NCBI GenBank assembly: GCA_965279565.1 | Contig: OZ257249.1 | Location: 1,488,001-1,552,000 of the forward strand | Reading direction: 5' to 3' | From: Tagaea sp965279565 | Lineage (GTDB): Bacteria > Pseudomonadota > Alphaproteobacteria > CACIAM-22H2 | DNA length: 64,000 nucleotides | Shown: in pieces, positions 43,053-51,355 of the stretch | How positions within the stretch are numbered: position 1 is the first letter of the stretch | Layout of the letters: each line of letters begins with the position of its first letter | The notes under the pieces: model-generated | What the model saw: the letters and a program-made list of their open reading frames with translations, nothing else | Database searches by the model: none | Told to the model about the DNA's origin: nothing | Position numbers and translations under genes: made by a program

Positions 43053-44588
43053 CTAGCGGAACAGCAGCCACAGGAACGCGGCCCCGGCCGCCCCGGCGGC
43101 GATCCAGGGCCAGCGCGCGGGCTGGCGGTCGGTGCCGAAGGCGCGCAGCGTGTCCGGGTGCAGGCGCACGCCGCCGCCGGCCACCTGGGCGGCCGCGCGG
43201 TCGAGATTGGAGACGAGTGCGGGCAGTTCCTCGATCCGCTCCAGCAGCGCCTCGCTGCCGTGCGCGATGCGCGCCATCGGGCCGCGGTTGGCGAGCATCC
43301 ATTCCTCGATCAGCGGGCGGGCGAGTGCCCACATGTTGATGCCGGGATCGAGCGCACGCCCCACGCCCTCGCACACGAGCATCGATTTCTGAAGCAGCAG
43401 CAGCTGGGGCTGCGTCTCCATCTGGAACTGCTCGGTCACCTCGAAGAGCTGGGCGAGCAGGCGGGCGAGCGAGATCTGCTCGAGCGGCAGGCCGAGGATG
43501 GGCTGTGCGATCGCGCGCGCGGCCTGCGCGAAGGCGCCCACGTCCTGCGTGGCCGGCACGAAGCCCGCGCGGAAATGCACCTCGGCGACCTTGCGGTAGT
43601 CCTGGTTGAGGAAGCCCGCCAGCATGTCGGCCAGCACGATGCGCGTGGGCCGGTCGATGCGTCCCATGATGCCGAAATCGACCGCCAGCAGCGTGCCGTC
43701 CCCGGCCACGAACATGTTCCCGGGATGCATGTCGGCGTGGAAGAAGCCGTCGCGGAAGACCTGGCGGAAGAACGCGCGCGCGGCCTTGGCGACGATGTCC
43801 TGCGGATCGTGGCCCGCGGCGATCAGCGCCTCGCGCTCGTCGATCGGGATGCCGGCGACGCGCTCGGTCGTCAGCACGCGGCGCGCGGTGCGCGTCCAGT
43901 CGACGGCCGGCACGCGGAATTCGGGATCGTCCTTGAAGTTTGCGGCCAGCTCCTCGGCCGCCGCCGCTTCCAGCCGCAGGTCCATCTCGAAGCGCACGGT
44001 CTGCGCCAGCGTTTCGACCACCGCGTTGGGCTTGAGACGCCGGAGCGAGGGGACGAATCTTTCGATCAGGCGCGCGATCCACGCGAGCAGGTCGACGTCG
44101 CGCGCGAACGCGGCTTCCACGCCCGGGCGCAGGATCTTGACCGCGACCTCGCGCCCGTCGGTCGTCGTGGCGAAATGCACCTGCGCGATCGACGCGGCGG
44201 CGACGGACGTCTCGTCGAACGCCGAGAACAGCGCGTCGAGCGGTTTGCCCAGTTCGCGTTCGACCGTCTCGCGCGCCAGCGTGGACGCGAACGGGGCGAG
44301 GTGGTCCTGCAGGTCGGTCAGGTCCGAAGCGACCGCCTCGCCGACGAGATCGGCGCGCGTGGACAGCACCTGCCCGAGCTTGACGAAGCCCGGCCCCAGT
44401 TCGGTGAGTGCAAGTGCAAGTCGCTGGCCCGGGCGTTCCGGCAGGTCGCGCCGGCGCAGGGCGTTGGCGATGCGCCCGCCCGTCGGCGTCAGATCGTGGA
44501 GGCCGAACGCCTCGAACGCGTCGTAGGCGACGAGCGTGCGCGCGATCTTGGCGAGCCGCACGAGCCGTCCGGGCAGGCGGAAGACCAT
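43053..44588 (-). CDS. ubiB: Ubiquinone biosynthesis accessory kinase-like protein UbiB
   Basis: 511 residues. The UbiB/ADCK signatures are the KxGQ motif in GFVKLGQVLSTRADL, the Ala-rich loop SVAAASIAQVHFA, the catalytic FFHADMHPGNMF and VDFGIMGR. The C-terminus has a membrane anchor (WIAAGAAGAAFLWLLF). It is an atypical kinase/ATPase needed for ubiquinone synthesis. It overlaps the ubiE stop by one base. Its 3' end faces the dyad array, which may end its transcription. Confidence 0.95.
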   Translation of the reverse strand: MVFRLPGRLVRLAKIARTLVAYDAFEAFGLHDLTPTGGRIANALRRRDLPERPGQRLALALTELGPGFVKLGQVLSTRADLVGEAVASDLTDLQDHLAPFASTLARETVERELGKPLDALFSAFDETSVAAASIAQVHFATTTDGREVAVKILRPGVEAAFARDVDLLAWIARLIERFVPSLRRLKPNAVVETLAQTVRFEMDLRLEAAAAEELAANFKDDPEFRVPAVDWTRTARRVLTTERVAGIPIDEREALIAAGHDPQDIVAKAARAFFRQVFRDGFFHADMHPGNMFVAGDGTLLAVDFGIMGRIDRPTRIVLADMLAGFLNQDYRKVAEVHFRAGFVPATQDVGAFAQAARAIAQPILGLPLEQISLARLLAQLFEVTEQFQMETQPQLLLLQKSMLVCEGVGRALDPGINMWALARPLIEEWMLANRGPMARIAHGSEALLERIEELPALVSNLDRAAAQVAGGGVRLHPDTLRAFGTDRQPARWPWIAAGAAGAAFLWLLFR

Positions 44589-45334
44589 CAGGTGCGCCAG
44601 CCCCAATGAATGGCCGCGATGCCGCCCGACAGGTTGCGATGGCCCACGCGCCCGAAGCCGGCCGCGCGCATCATCGTCGCAAGCGCCTCCTGCGGCGGAA
44701 ACTTGCGAATACTCTCGGCGAGATAGCGGTAGCTGTCGGCATCGCCCGCGACCATCTGCCCGAGCTTCGGGAGGACTTCGAACGAGTAGCGGTCGTAGAG
44801 CCGGTCGAGCACGGGGAGCGCAAGCCGGCTGAATTCGAGGCAGAAGAAACGCCCGCCCGGCTTCAGCACGCGGCGGATTTCGCCAAGCGCCTTCGCGGGG
44901 TCGGTCACGTTGCGCAGGCCGAACGCGATCGTGATGCCGTCGGCGCTGTGCTTCGCGAAGGGCAGCGCCATCGCGTCGCCGGTGATCCATTCCGGCCCGT
45001 CGATCATCGCGCGGTCGACTGCGCGCTTGCGCCCCTGGCGCAGCATCTGTTCGTTGTAGTCGCACACGGTGACGGCGGCACCCCGTTCCATCAGTGCGAA
45101 CGCGATGTCGCCGGTCCCGCCGGCAAGGTCGATGAAGCGTTCGCCTGGCTTCGGCGCGATCTGGTGGACGAACGCGGCCTTCCACAGCCTGTGCACGCCC
45201 AGCGACATCAGGTCGTTCATCAGGTCGTAGCGCCCGGCGACGGAATCGAACACCTCGCGCACGAGGCCGGCCTTGGCCGCCACGGGCACGTCGCGGAACC
45301 CGAAATGGGTCGTGTCGTCAGTCGCTTGCGTCAT
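44588..45334 (-). CDS. ubiE: Ubiquinone/menaquinone C-methyltransferase UbiE
   Basis: 248 residues from 45334. The motifs are VREVFDSVAGRYDLMNDLMS, motif I IDLAGGTGDIAFA, GITIAFGLRNVTD and RVLKPGGRFFCLEFS. It methylates demethylubiquinol precursors in the cytoplasm or at the membrane. It is translated together with ubiB and is divergent from mutM, the usual alphaproteobacterial arrangement. Confidence 0.96.
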   Translation of the reverse strand: MTQATDDTTHFGFRDVPVAAKAGLVREVFDSVAGRYDLMNDLMSLGVHRLWKAAFVHQIAPKPGERFIDLAGGTGDIAFALMERGAAVTVCDYNEQMLRQGRKRAVDRAMIDGPEWITGDAMALPFAKHSADGITIAFGLRNVTDPAKALGEIRRVLKPGGRFFCLEFSRLALPVLDRLYDRYSFEVLPKLGQMVAGDADSYRYLAESIRKFPPQEALATMMRAAGFGRVGHRNLSGGIAAIHWGWRT

Positions 45335-45398
45335 TGCGGGGGCACCATAGCAAGCACCACTGGAAAAGGGGAGGGCGCTTGGGGCAGGGTCTGGCCCC

Positions 45399-46229
45399 AT
45401 GCCCGAGCTTCCGGAAGTCGAAACCGTCGTGCGCGGCCTGAAGCCGCATCTGGAAGGCCGCCGTCTGGCGGCCGTGGTGCAAAGGCGCGCCGACATCCGC
45501 ACGCCGATCCCGCCCGACTTCGTCCAGCGCGCCACCGGTGCGCGCGTGCTGAAGGTCGCACGCCGCGCGAAATGGATCGTCATGGCGCTCGACCGCGACG
45601 CCTCGCTGCTCGTGCATCTGGGCATGTCGGGCCGGCTCGTGCTGCTCGACGGCAAGCCGGGCAAACCCGGTCCGCACGACCATGTCGAGTTCCGCACCGA
45701 CGAAGGTGCGACCATCCGCTTCACAGATCCGCGGCGCTTCGGCGTGGTCGATCTGGTGGATACGGCATCGCTGGCGTCGGACCGGCGCTTTGCCGATCTG
45801 GGGCCCGAACCGCTCGATGCGTCGTTCGATGCGGCGGCGCTGATGCGCGCACTCGAAGGCTCGAAGGCGCCGCTCAAGGCCGCGTTGCTCGACCAGCGCA
45901 ACGTCGCGGGGCTAGGCAACATATATGTGTGCGAGGCGCTGTCCCGCTGCGGCCTCAGCCCGCTGCGCAAGGCCGGCACCGTGAAGGGCGAGAAGGCCGT
46001 TGCCCTGTGCGCTGCGATCAAGGCCACGCTGGGCGACGCGATCCGGGCCGGCGGGTCGTCGGCGCGCGACTATGTGCAGGCGTCGGGCGAGCTCGGCTGG
46101 TTCCAGCACCAGTGGCGCGTCTACGACCGCGAGGGCCAGCCCTGCCCGGGTTGCGGTGCCGGCAAGGGTGTCCGGCGCATCGTGCAGTCCGGCCGCTCGA
46201 CTTTCTATTGTCCGCGCTGCCAGCGCTGA
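45399..46229 (+). CDS. mutM: Formamidopyrimidine-DNA glycosylase
   Basis: 276 residues. The catalytic N-terminus is MPELPEVETVVRGL (Pro1 and Glu2 after Met removal). LVHLGMSGRLVL and the H2TH region LLDQRNVAGLGNIYVCEAL are present, and the C-terminal zinc finger uses CPGCG and YCPRCQR. It removes 8-oxoguanine from DNA. It is divergent from ubiE with a 64-bp gap. Confidence 0.96.
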   Translation: MPELPEVETVVRGLKPHLEGRRLAAVVQRRADIRTPIPPDFVQRATGARVLKVARRAKWIVMALDRDASLLVHLGMSGRLVLLDGKPGKPGPHDHVEFRTDEGATIRFTDPRRFGVVDLVDTASLASDRRFADLGPEPLDASFDAAALMRALEGSKAPLKAALLDQRNVAGLGNIYVCEALSRCGLSPLRKAGTVKGEKAVALCAAIKATLGDAIRAGGSSARDYVQASGELGWFQHQWRVYDREGQPCPGCGAGKGVRRIVQSGRSTFYCPRCQR

Positions 46230-46231
46230 GT

Positions 46232-46597
46232 ATGAGGATAGCCATGCGCCGCGCGACCCTCATCGCCCTGTTCTGCCTGCTTTTCGCCGCCGCACCCGGA
46301 TGTGCTGCCGGCGGCTTCGTCGACGGGATCGACGACCTGCCGCTGATGGCCGGCCTCGTCGCTTCGGGCGAACCCACGGTGTTCGACGCGCCCCAGGGCC
46401 GCGTGGTCGAAGCGCTCGCCGAAGGAAACGCGACGCGCGCGGCCGTGCTCGATTTCTACGCCGGCACGCTGCCGCAGCTCGGCTGGCGCGTCGACGGGCT
46501 GGGCCGTTTCGCACGCGAGGGCGAGCGGCTGCTGATCGAGTTTCCGCCCACGCCTGCGGGCCGCACGCAGGTCCGCTTCTTCCTTTCACCCGAGTGA
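46232..46597 (+). CDS. Small exported (possible lipo-) protein
   Basis: 121 residues with a hydrophobic N-terminal signal (LIALFCLLFAAAPGCAAGG) and a lipobox-like Cys after APG. The mature domain (FVDGIDDLPLMAGL ... LDFYAGTLPQLGWRVDGLGR ... EGERLLIEF) resembles small conserved alphaproteobacterial proteins found between mutM and the enoyl-CoA hydratase gene. Function is unknown. It starts three bases after the mutM stop; ATG 46244 is an alternative start. Confidence 0.75.
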   Translation: MRIAMRRATLIALFCLLFAAAPGCAAGGFVDGIDDLPLMAGLVASGEPTVFDAPQGRVVEALAEGNATRAAVLDFYAGTLPQLGWRVDGLGRFAREGERLLIEFPPTPAGRTQVRFFLSPE

Positions 46598-46608
46598 GGA
46601 CCGCCGCG

Positions 46609-47385
46609 ATGGCCTACGAGAACATCATCGTCGAGACGAAGGGCAAGGTCGGCCTCGTCACGCTCAACCGGCCCAAGGCGCTCAACGCGCTGTGCGCGGC
46701 GCTGATCGTGGAGCTGGGCCAGGCGCTCGACGCGTTCGAGGCGGACGACAATATCGGCTGCATCGTGCTGACCGGTTCCGAGCGCGCCTTCGCCGCCGGA
46801 GCCGACATCAAGGAGATGGCGTCCAAGACCTATATGGACGTCTATCTCGCCGACTTCATCACCAACGGCTGGGAGCGCGTCACCAAGTGCCGCAAGCCGA
46901 TCGTCGCGGCGGTCGCGGGCTTCGCGCTCGGCGGCGGCTGCGAGGTCGCGATGATGTGCGACTTCATCCTCGCCGCCGACACCGCGAAGTTCGGCCAGCC
47001 CGAGATCACGATCGGCACGATCCCGGGTGCCGGCGGCACCCAGCGCCTGACCCGTTTCGTGGGCAAGTCCAAGGCGATGGAGATGTGCCTCACGGGGCGC
47101 ATGATGGACGCGGCCGAGGCCGAGCGCGCCGGCCTCGTCAGCCGCGTGGTTCCCGCCGCCGAACTGCTGCCCGAGGCGCTGAAGGTGGCCGAGAAAATCG
47201 CAGGGCTGTCCCGCCCGATCGTCATGATGGCCAAGGACGCGGTCAACCGCGCCTACGAGACGACCCTTTCGGAAGGCGTGCATTTCGAGCGCCGCCTGTT
47301 CCATTCCACCTTCGCCACCGAAGACCAGAAAGAAGGCATGGCCGCGTTCGTCGAGAAGCGCCCGCCGGGCTGGAAAAACCGCTGA
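46609..47385 (+). CDS. Enoyl-CoA hydratase
   Basis: 258 residues, crotonase fold. The CoA/oxyanion motifs are FAAGADIKEMAS and GFALGGGCEVAMMCD, and the catalytic region is PEITIGTIPGAGGTQRLTRF. It hydrates 2-enoyl-CoA thioesters in beta-oxidation or related pathways. It precedes rpsT, as in many Rhodospirillales. Confidence 0.94.
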   Translation: MAYENIIVETKGKVGLVTLNRPKALNALCAALIVELGQALDAFEADDNIGCIVLTGSERAFAAGADIKEMASKTYMDVYLADFITNGWERVTKCRKPIVAAVAGFALGGGCEVAMMCDFILAADTAKFGQPEITIGTIPGAGGTQRLTRFVGKSKAMEMCLTGRMMDAAEAERAGLVSRVVPAAELLPEALKVAEKIAGLSRPIVMMAKDAVNRAYETTLSEGVHFERRLFHSTFATEDQKEGMAAFVEKRPPGWKNR

Positions 47386-47496
47386 TCGGGGCCTGTTGAC
47401 GGGCCCCTGCGGCGGGGCTATAACCCGCCGCCTTTCCCCTAGGGCGTGCGCGTGTCGCGCGCGGCCCGGAAAACCCGTTTCGGAAGACACAAGACA

Positions 47497-47763
47497 ATGG
47501 CCAATACCAAGTCCGCAAAGAAGGCCGCGCGCCAGACGCTGCGCCGCACGGAAGTGAACCGCACGCGCATCTCGCGCATGCGCAGCTACGTGACGAAGGT
47601 CGAAGACGCGATCGCCGCCGGCGACAAGACCGCCGCGGCCGCCGCACTCAAGGCCGCACAGCCGATCCTGATGCGCACCGCCAAGGTCGGCATCGTTCAC
47701 AAGAACACCGTGTCGCGCAAGATCTCGCGCCTCTCCGCGCGCATCAAGGCGCTCAAGGCCTGA
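47497..47763 (+). CDS. rpsT: 30S ribosomal protein S20
   Basis: 88 residues beginning MANTKSAKKAARQTLRRTEVN, the standard S20 start, and ending in SRKISRLSARIKALKA. It binds 16S rRNA in the 30S subunit. It is followed by two strong hairpins that should end its transcript. Confidence 0.97.
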   Translation: MANTKSAKKAARQTLRRTEVNRTRISRMRSYVTKVEDAIAAGDKTAAAAALKAAQPILMRTAKVGIVHKNTVSRKISRLSARIKALKA

Positions 47764-47770
47764 TCTTCCG

Positions 47771-47791
47771 CCGCGCGCGTTTCGCGCGCGG
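47771..47791 (+). terminator. Hairpin 1 after rpsT
   Basis: A perfect 9-bp stem CCGCGCGCG-TTT-CGCGCGCGG lies seven bases after the rpsT stop and is followed by ATATTT. It is a terminator or an RNA-stabilising 3' hairpin. Confidence 0.7.
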
Positions 47792-47808
47792 ATATTTCCC
47801 GGACTGCC

Positions 47809-47850
47809 GCGCCGTCTTCGCGTTCCGCCGAAGACGGCGCTTGCATTTTA
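47809..47850 (+). terminator. Hairpin 2 after rpsT, intrinsic terminator
   Basis: A perfect 12-bp stem GCGCCGTCTTCG (47809-47820) with CGAAGACGGCGC (47829-47840), loop of 8, is followed by TTGCATTTTA. Confidence 0.8.
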
Positions 47851-48663
47851 ACGGATCGTGGTTTCGCGAACATGCGCGCGCATGCACCGCCTGCGATCGC
47901 GTGCACGCAATGCGGCGCAAGCCATTGAATCTCCGCGTGCGCCGTTCGGCGGATTGCATCCGCGGAATTTTTTGCGCGCAGACTCATAAAATTTCGAAGC
48001 GCGAAGAGTCGCCCGGACGCAACAGCCGCGACGATTTGGACGTTCGCACTTCGGACCTGTTGCGAGTCGATGTCCATCGTGATTTAGTTCGCCCGTTGGA
48101 TCGCCGCGCGACATCGCGATTGTCCGACGAAGGAACCGGATCTGAAATCCGGAACCGAAAACAGGACGGGTTCGGCAGCAGGCCACGAGCGGAGCGGGAC
48201 GACGACATGCGACGCCGGTTCGGAAAATCTAGCCGCAACTCTTCGTTGGATTCCAGGAACGGGGGCCGGCGCCCGGTCGCGGCGCGCGAAACCGAAAACA
48301 ACCAAGTTCGTCCGGCTGCCCATCGCGCCGTTTCGCGCGGGGCGCAGGACGACAACAAGTCTGGACGCGAACAGACGCAAGAACAGGGATTCCCGCCAGT
48401 GATGTGGTTCAACCTATTTTCCGACATGCCCCGCCCGATGCGGCGCCGGCCTGCCGAAGCGCCCCGCCCCACCCCCCGACGTTCCGCCAGTCGTTCCGCT
48501 TCGAGTTGAAGCGGGTTCGGGCGGGCAGGCAGCCCGCCTTCCGGACTGCCGCCCCCGCTCTGGGGTGCGCATCCGGGCTCCGGGCTTCTTTTCTTGCCCG
48601 GAGACGATCGAAGACGACGGTCGGCCGCAAGACGGCCGACAGCAGCGGAACGGTTCGGGGACG
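47851..48663. other. Gene-free, hairpin-rich gap between rpsT and the dnaA operon
   Basis: About 810 bp without a credible gene. Visible structure: 14-bp palindrome CATGCGCGCGCATG (47871-47884); GCGGAT-TGC-ATCCGC (47950-47964); CCGGAT-N5-ATCCGG (near 48137); GGCGGGC-N5-GCCCGCC (48520-48538); CTCCGGGC-N10-GCCCGGAG (48578-48603); GTCGGCCG-N5-CGGCCGAC (48620-48640). GANTC sites lie at 47927, 47981, 48006, 48064, 48249 and 48388. An AT-rich spot lies at 47965-47999. No good DnaA box was found. Confidence 0.6.
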
Positions 48664-49143
48664 ATGGCTGAGACGACCAGGAAATTCGATACGGATGCGA
48701 CGGCCGCGCAGGGCTATGCGGGCGACCTCGACGCCCGTCAGGCGTGGGACCTTCTCGCCGCCGACAAGACGGCCGTGCTGATCGACGTGCGCAGCCGCGC
48801 GGAATGGACGTTCGTCGGCGTGCCCAACATCGCGGCACTCGGCAAGGCGCCGCTGTTCGTGGCGTGGCAGAACTATTCGACCGCCGCCGACGGGCGCGCG
48901 CTTATGGTGCCCAATCCCGACTTCGCGGTTGCCGTGTCCGGTGCCGTCGACAAGGACGCGCCGGCGATCTTCATCTGCCGTTCGGGCGGGCGTTCGCGTT
49001 CGGCCGCGATGGCGCTGACGGCACTTGGCTTCAAGCGTGCATATAACCTTTCCGGCGGGTTCGAGGGTGACCGAGACGGCGCCAACCATCGCGGCAAGAC
49101 CGGGGGCTGGAAAGCCGCCGGTCTTGCCTGGACGCAGGAGTAG
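48664..49143 (+). CDS. Rhodanese-like domain protein
   Basis: 159 residues, one rhodanese domain. The active-site loop is FICRSGGRSRSAAM with Cys in a six-residue CRSGGR loop, and LIDVRSRAEWTFVG is the N-terminal motif. The C-terminus (GGFEGDRDGANHRGKTGGWK) is typical of a proteobacterial subgroup. It may transfer sulfane sulfur; the acceptor is unknown. It ends five bases before the dnaA start and is probably co-transcribed with it. Confidence 0.9.
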   Translation: MAETTRKFDTDATAAQGYAGDLDARQAWDLLAADKTAVLIDVRSRAEWTFVGVPNIAALGKAPLFVAWQNYSTAADGRALMVPNPDFAVAVSGAVDKDAPAIFICRSGGRSRSAAMALTALGFKRAYNLSGGFEGDRDGANHRGKTGGWKAAGLAWTQE

Positions 49144-49148
49144 GCGCC

Positions 49149-50594
49149 ATGCGTTCGCAGGAATTCGGTCCCTCCCTCGAAGCCCAATGGGTCCGCGTAC
49201 GCGCCCGCCTGAAGGGCGAGTTCGGCGAGGCGGCGTACAAGAGCTGGCTCAAGCCGCTCACGCTCGTCGGCGTCGAGGACGGCACGGTGCGTATCGCCGT
49301 ACCGACGCGATTCATGCAGGACTGGGTGCGCCAGCACTATTCCGACCGCATCAAGACGCTGTGGCGCGCCGAGAACAAGCTCGTGCGCACGATCGAAGTG
49401 GTCGTGCAGCCCGCCGCCGGCCTGCAGACGCCGGCCCCTGCACCCGCCACCGGTTCGGCCCAGCGCCCGACCGCTTCGGCCGCGACCGCACGTCCGGCAT
49501 CGACGCCGGCCGGCGCCGCGCACGGCTACGCCACCCCCGCGATCGCCCGCTCGGCCGACGACGTCGAGGATTTCGGAGCACAACTCGATCCGCGCTTCAC
49601 GTTCCAGTCCTTCGTGCACGGCAAGTCGAACGAGTTCGCCGCCGCCGCCGCGCGCCGCGTGGCGGAAGAAGCGAAGGTGCCCTTCAACCCGCTGTTCCTC
49701 TATGGCGGCGTGGGTCTGGGCAAGACGCACCTGATGCACGCGATCGCCTGGCACATCCGCAAGCGCAATCCGCAGCGCCGCGTGCTGTACCTGTCGGCCG
49801 AGAAGTTCATGTACCAGTTCATCCGCGCGATGCGCTTCAAGGACACGATGTCCTTCAAGGAGCAGTTCCGCTCGGTCGACGTGCTGCTGGTCGACGACGT
49901 GCAGTTCATCGCCGGCAAGGACGCGACGCAGGAAGAGTTCTTCCATACCTTCAACGCGCTGGTGGACCAGAACAAGCAGATCGTGCTGTCGGCCGACAAG
50001 AGCCCGGCCGATCTGGAAGGCCTCGAAGACCGCGTGCGCTCGCGCCTCGGCTGGGGTCTCGTCGCCGACATCCACCCGACCACCTACGAACTCCGCCTGG
50101 GCATCCTGCAGTCGAAGGCCGAGAAGCTCGGCGTGGCGATGCCGCCCAAGGTGCTGGAGTTCCTCGCCCACAAGATCGTCGCGAACATCCGTGAGCTCGA
50201 GGGTGCGCTCAACCGCATCGTCGCGCATTCCACGCTGGTGGGCCGTCCCATCGGTCTCGAAAGCGCGCAGGAAGTGCTGCACGACCTGCTGCGCGCCTCC
50301 GACCGCCGCGTGACGATCGAGGAGATCCAGAAGAAGGTCGCCGAGCATTTCGCGATCCGGCTGGCCGACATGCACTCGCCCCGGCGCGCGCGCCAGGTCG
50401 CCCGTCCGCGCCAGGTCGCGATGTATCTGGCCAAGCAGCTCACCAGCCGCTCGCTGCCCGAGATCGGGCGCAAGTTCGGCGGGCGCGACCACACGACGGT
50501 CATGCACGCCGTGCGGAAGATCGACGAGCTCCGCGCGGCCGACGCCGCGTTCAGCGAAGACGTCGATCTGCTGCGCCGCATGCTGGAAGCCTGA
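49149..50594 (+). CDS. dnaA: Chromosomal replication initiator DnaA
   Basis: 481 residues. Domain I is at ~10-85 (WVRVRARLKGEFGEAAYKSW). Domain II is an Ala/Pro/Thr-rich linker (~88-140). Domain III is AAA+ with Walker A FLYGGVGLGKTHLMHA and Walker B VLLVDDVQFIAGKD. Domain IV has the DNA-binding signature GRKFGGRDHTTVMHAVRKI. It starts replication at oriC. It lies between a rhodanese gene and a pcp-like gene, all tightly spaced. Confidence 0.97.
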   Translation: MRSQEFGPSLEAQWVRVRARLKGEFGEAAYKSWLKPLTLVGVEDGTVRIAVPTRFMQDWVRQHYSDRIKTLWRAENKLVRTIEVVVQPAAGLQTPAPAPATGSAQRPTASAATARPASTPAGAAHGYATPAIARSADDVEDFGAQLDPRFTFQSFVHGKSNEFAAAAARRVAEEAKVPFNPLFLYGGVGLGKTHLMHAIAWHIRKRNPQRRVLYLSAEKFMYQFIRAMRFKDTMSFKEQFRSVDVLLVDDVQFIAGKDATQEEFFHTFNALVDQNKQIVLSADKSPADLEGLEDRVRSRLGWGLVADIHPTTYELRLGILQSKAEKLGVAMPPKVLEFLAHKIVANIRELEGALNRIVAHSTLVGRPIGLESAQEVLHDLLRASDRRVTIEEIQKKVAEHFAIRLADMHSPRRARQVARPRQVAMYLAKQLTSRSLPEIGRKFGGRDHTTVMHAVRKIDELRAADAAFSEDVDLLRRMLEA

Positions 50595-51238
50595 TGGGTG
50601 CGCGTGCTCCGCGCATCCTGCTGACCGGCTTCGAGCGTTTCGGGCCGCACAAGACCAATCCCACCCAGATCCTGGCCGAACGGCTCGATGGCGAATGGTT
50701 CGCCGACGCCCGCGTCGTCGGGCGCGTGCTGCCGGTGTCGATCGGCAAGATCGAAGCCGCCCTCGATGCCGCAATCGAGGAGACCGATCCGGTCGCGATC
50801 GTCGCGCTGGGTCTTGCCGCGGGCGAGCCGTGCGTGCGCATCGAGCGCGTCGCGAAGAACGGTCTCAAGTTTCCCTATCCCGACAATGACGGCAAGCGCC
50901 CGACCGGCAAGATCGACCGCAAGGGCCCGGCCACGCGGCAGGCGAACCTGCCTTTCGCCGCGATCCTGAAGCGCCTGCTCGCCGCCGGCATTCCCGCGCG
51001 CCTGTCGGACGATGCGGGTCTCTATCTGTGCAACGCCGCGCTGTGGCACCTGATGGCGCGCGCGGGCAAACGCCCGTGCGGTTTCATCCACCTGCCGTCG
51101 AGCCCGGAAATGGTCGCCGAGGCGCTGCGCCGGGCCGACCCGCCGACGCTCCAAAACTGCGCCTCGATGGGGGTTCGCCAGCAACTTGCGGCCGTCCGCA
51201 TCGTGCTCGCCGAGGCCGCGCGCAAATCCTTGAAATAA
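50594..51238 (+). CDS. Pyroglutamyl-peptidase I family protein (C15)
   Basis: 214 residues. The C15 motifs are LLTGFERFGPHKTNPT, IERVAKN holding the catalytic Glu, SDDAGLYLCNAALWHLM holding the catalytic Cys, and GFIHLPSSPEM holding the catalytic His. All three catalytic residues are present. It would remove N-terminal pyroglutamate from peptides in the cytoplasm. Its ATG overlaps the dnaA stop by one base, so it interrupts the usual dnaA-dnaN adjacency. Confidence 0.88.
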   Translation: MGARAPRILLTGFERFGPHKTNPTQILAERLDGEWFADARVVGRVLPVSIGKIEAALDAAIEETDPVAIVALGLAAGEPCVRIERVAKNGLKFPYPDNDGKRPTGKIDRKGPATRQANLPFAAILKRLLAAGIPARLSDDAGLYLCNAALWHLMARAGKRPCGFIHLPSSPEMVAEALRRADPPTLQNCASMGVRQQLAAVRIVLAEAARKSLK

Positions 51239-51355
51239 GGCCTGTTTCCGGCGCATTTGCGGCGTCGAGAAGCTTTCGCGATCCGGGCCATCTGGTATAC
51301 TTCTCGGCCCACGGATTCGATTCGCGCGAAACCCTTTTTCGAGACCGCACCCGAG

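Noticed and set aside
47851..48663. Chromosomal origin by DnaA boxes
   Set aside because: No TTATCCACA-like box was found; the best candidate near 48404 has two mismatches. Origin status was left as a question rather than a feature.
48571..48663. RNase P or tmRNA gene
   Set aside because: A short CCGGGCTCC-like string suggested RNase P RNA, but the flanking conserved regions are missing.
47841..48838. Long open frames on both strands between rpsT and dnaA
   Set aside because: The predicted proteins are Arg/Ser-rich, lack any domain, and run through the rpsT terminator, hairpins or the rhodanese gene; GC-rich DNA gives such frames by chance.
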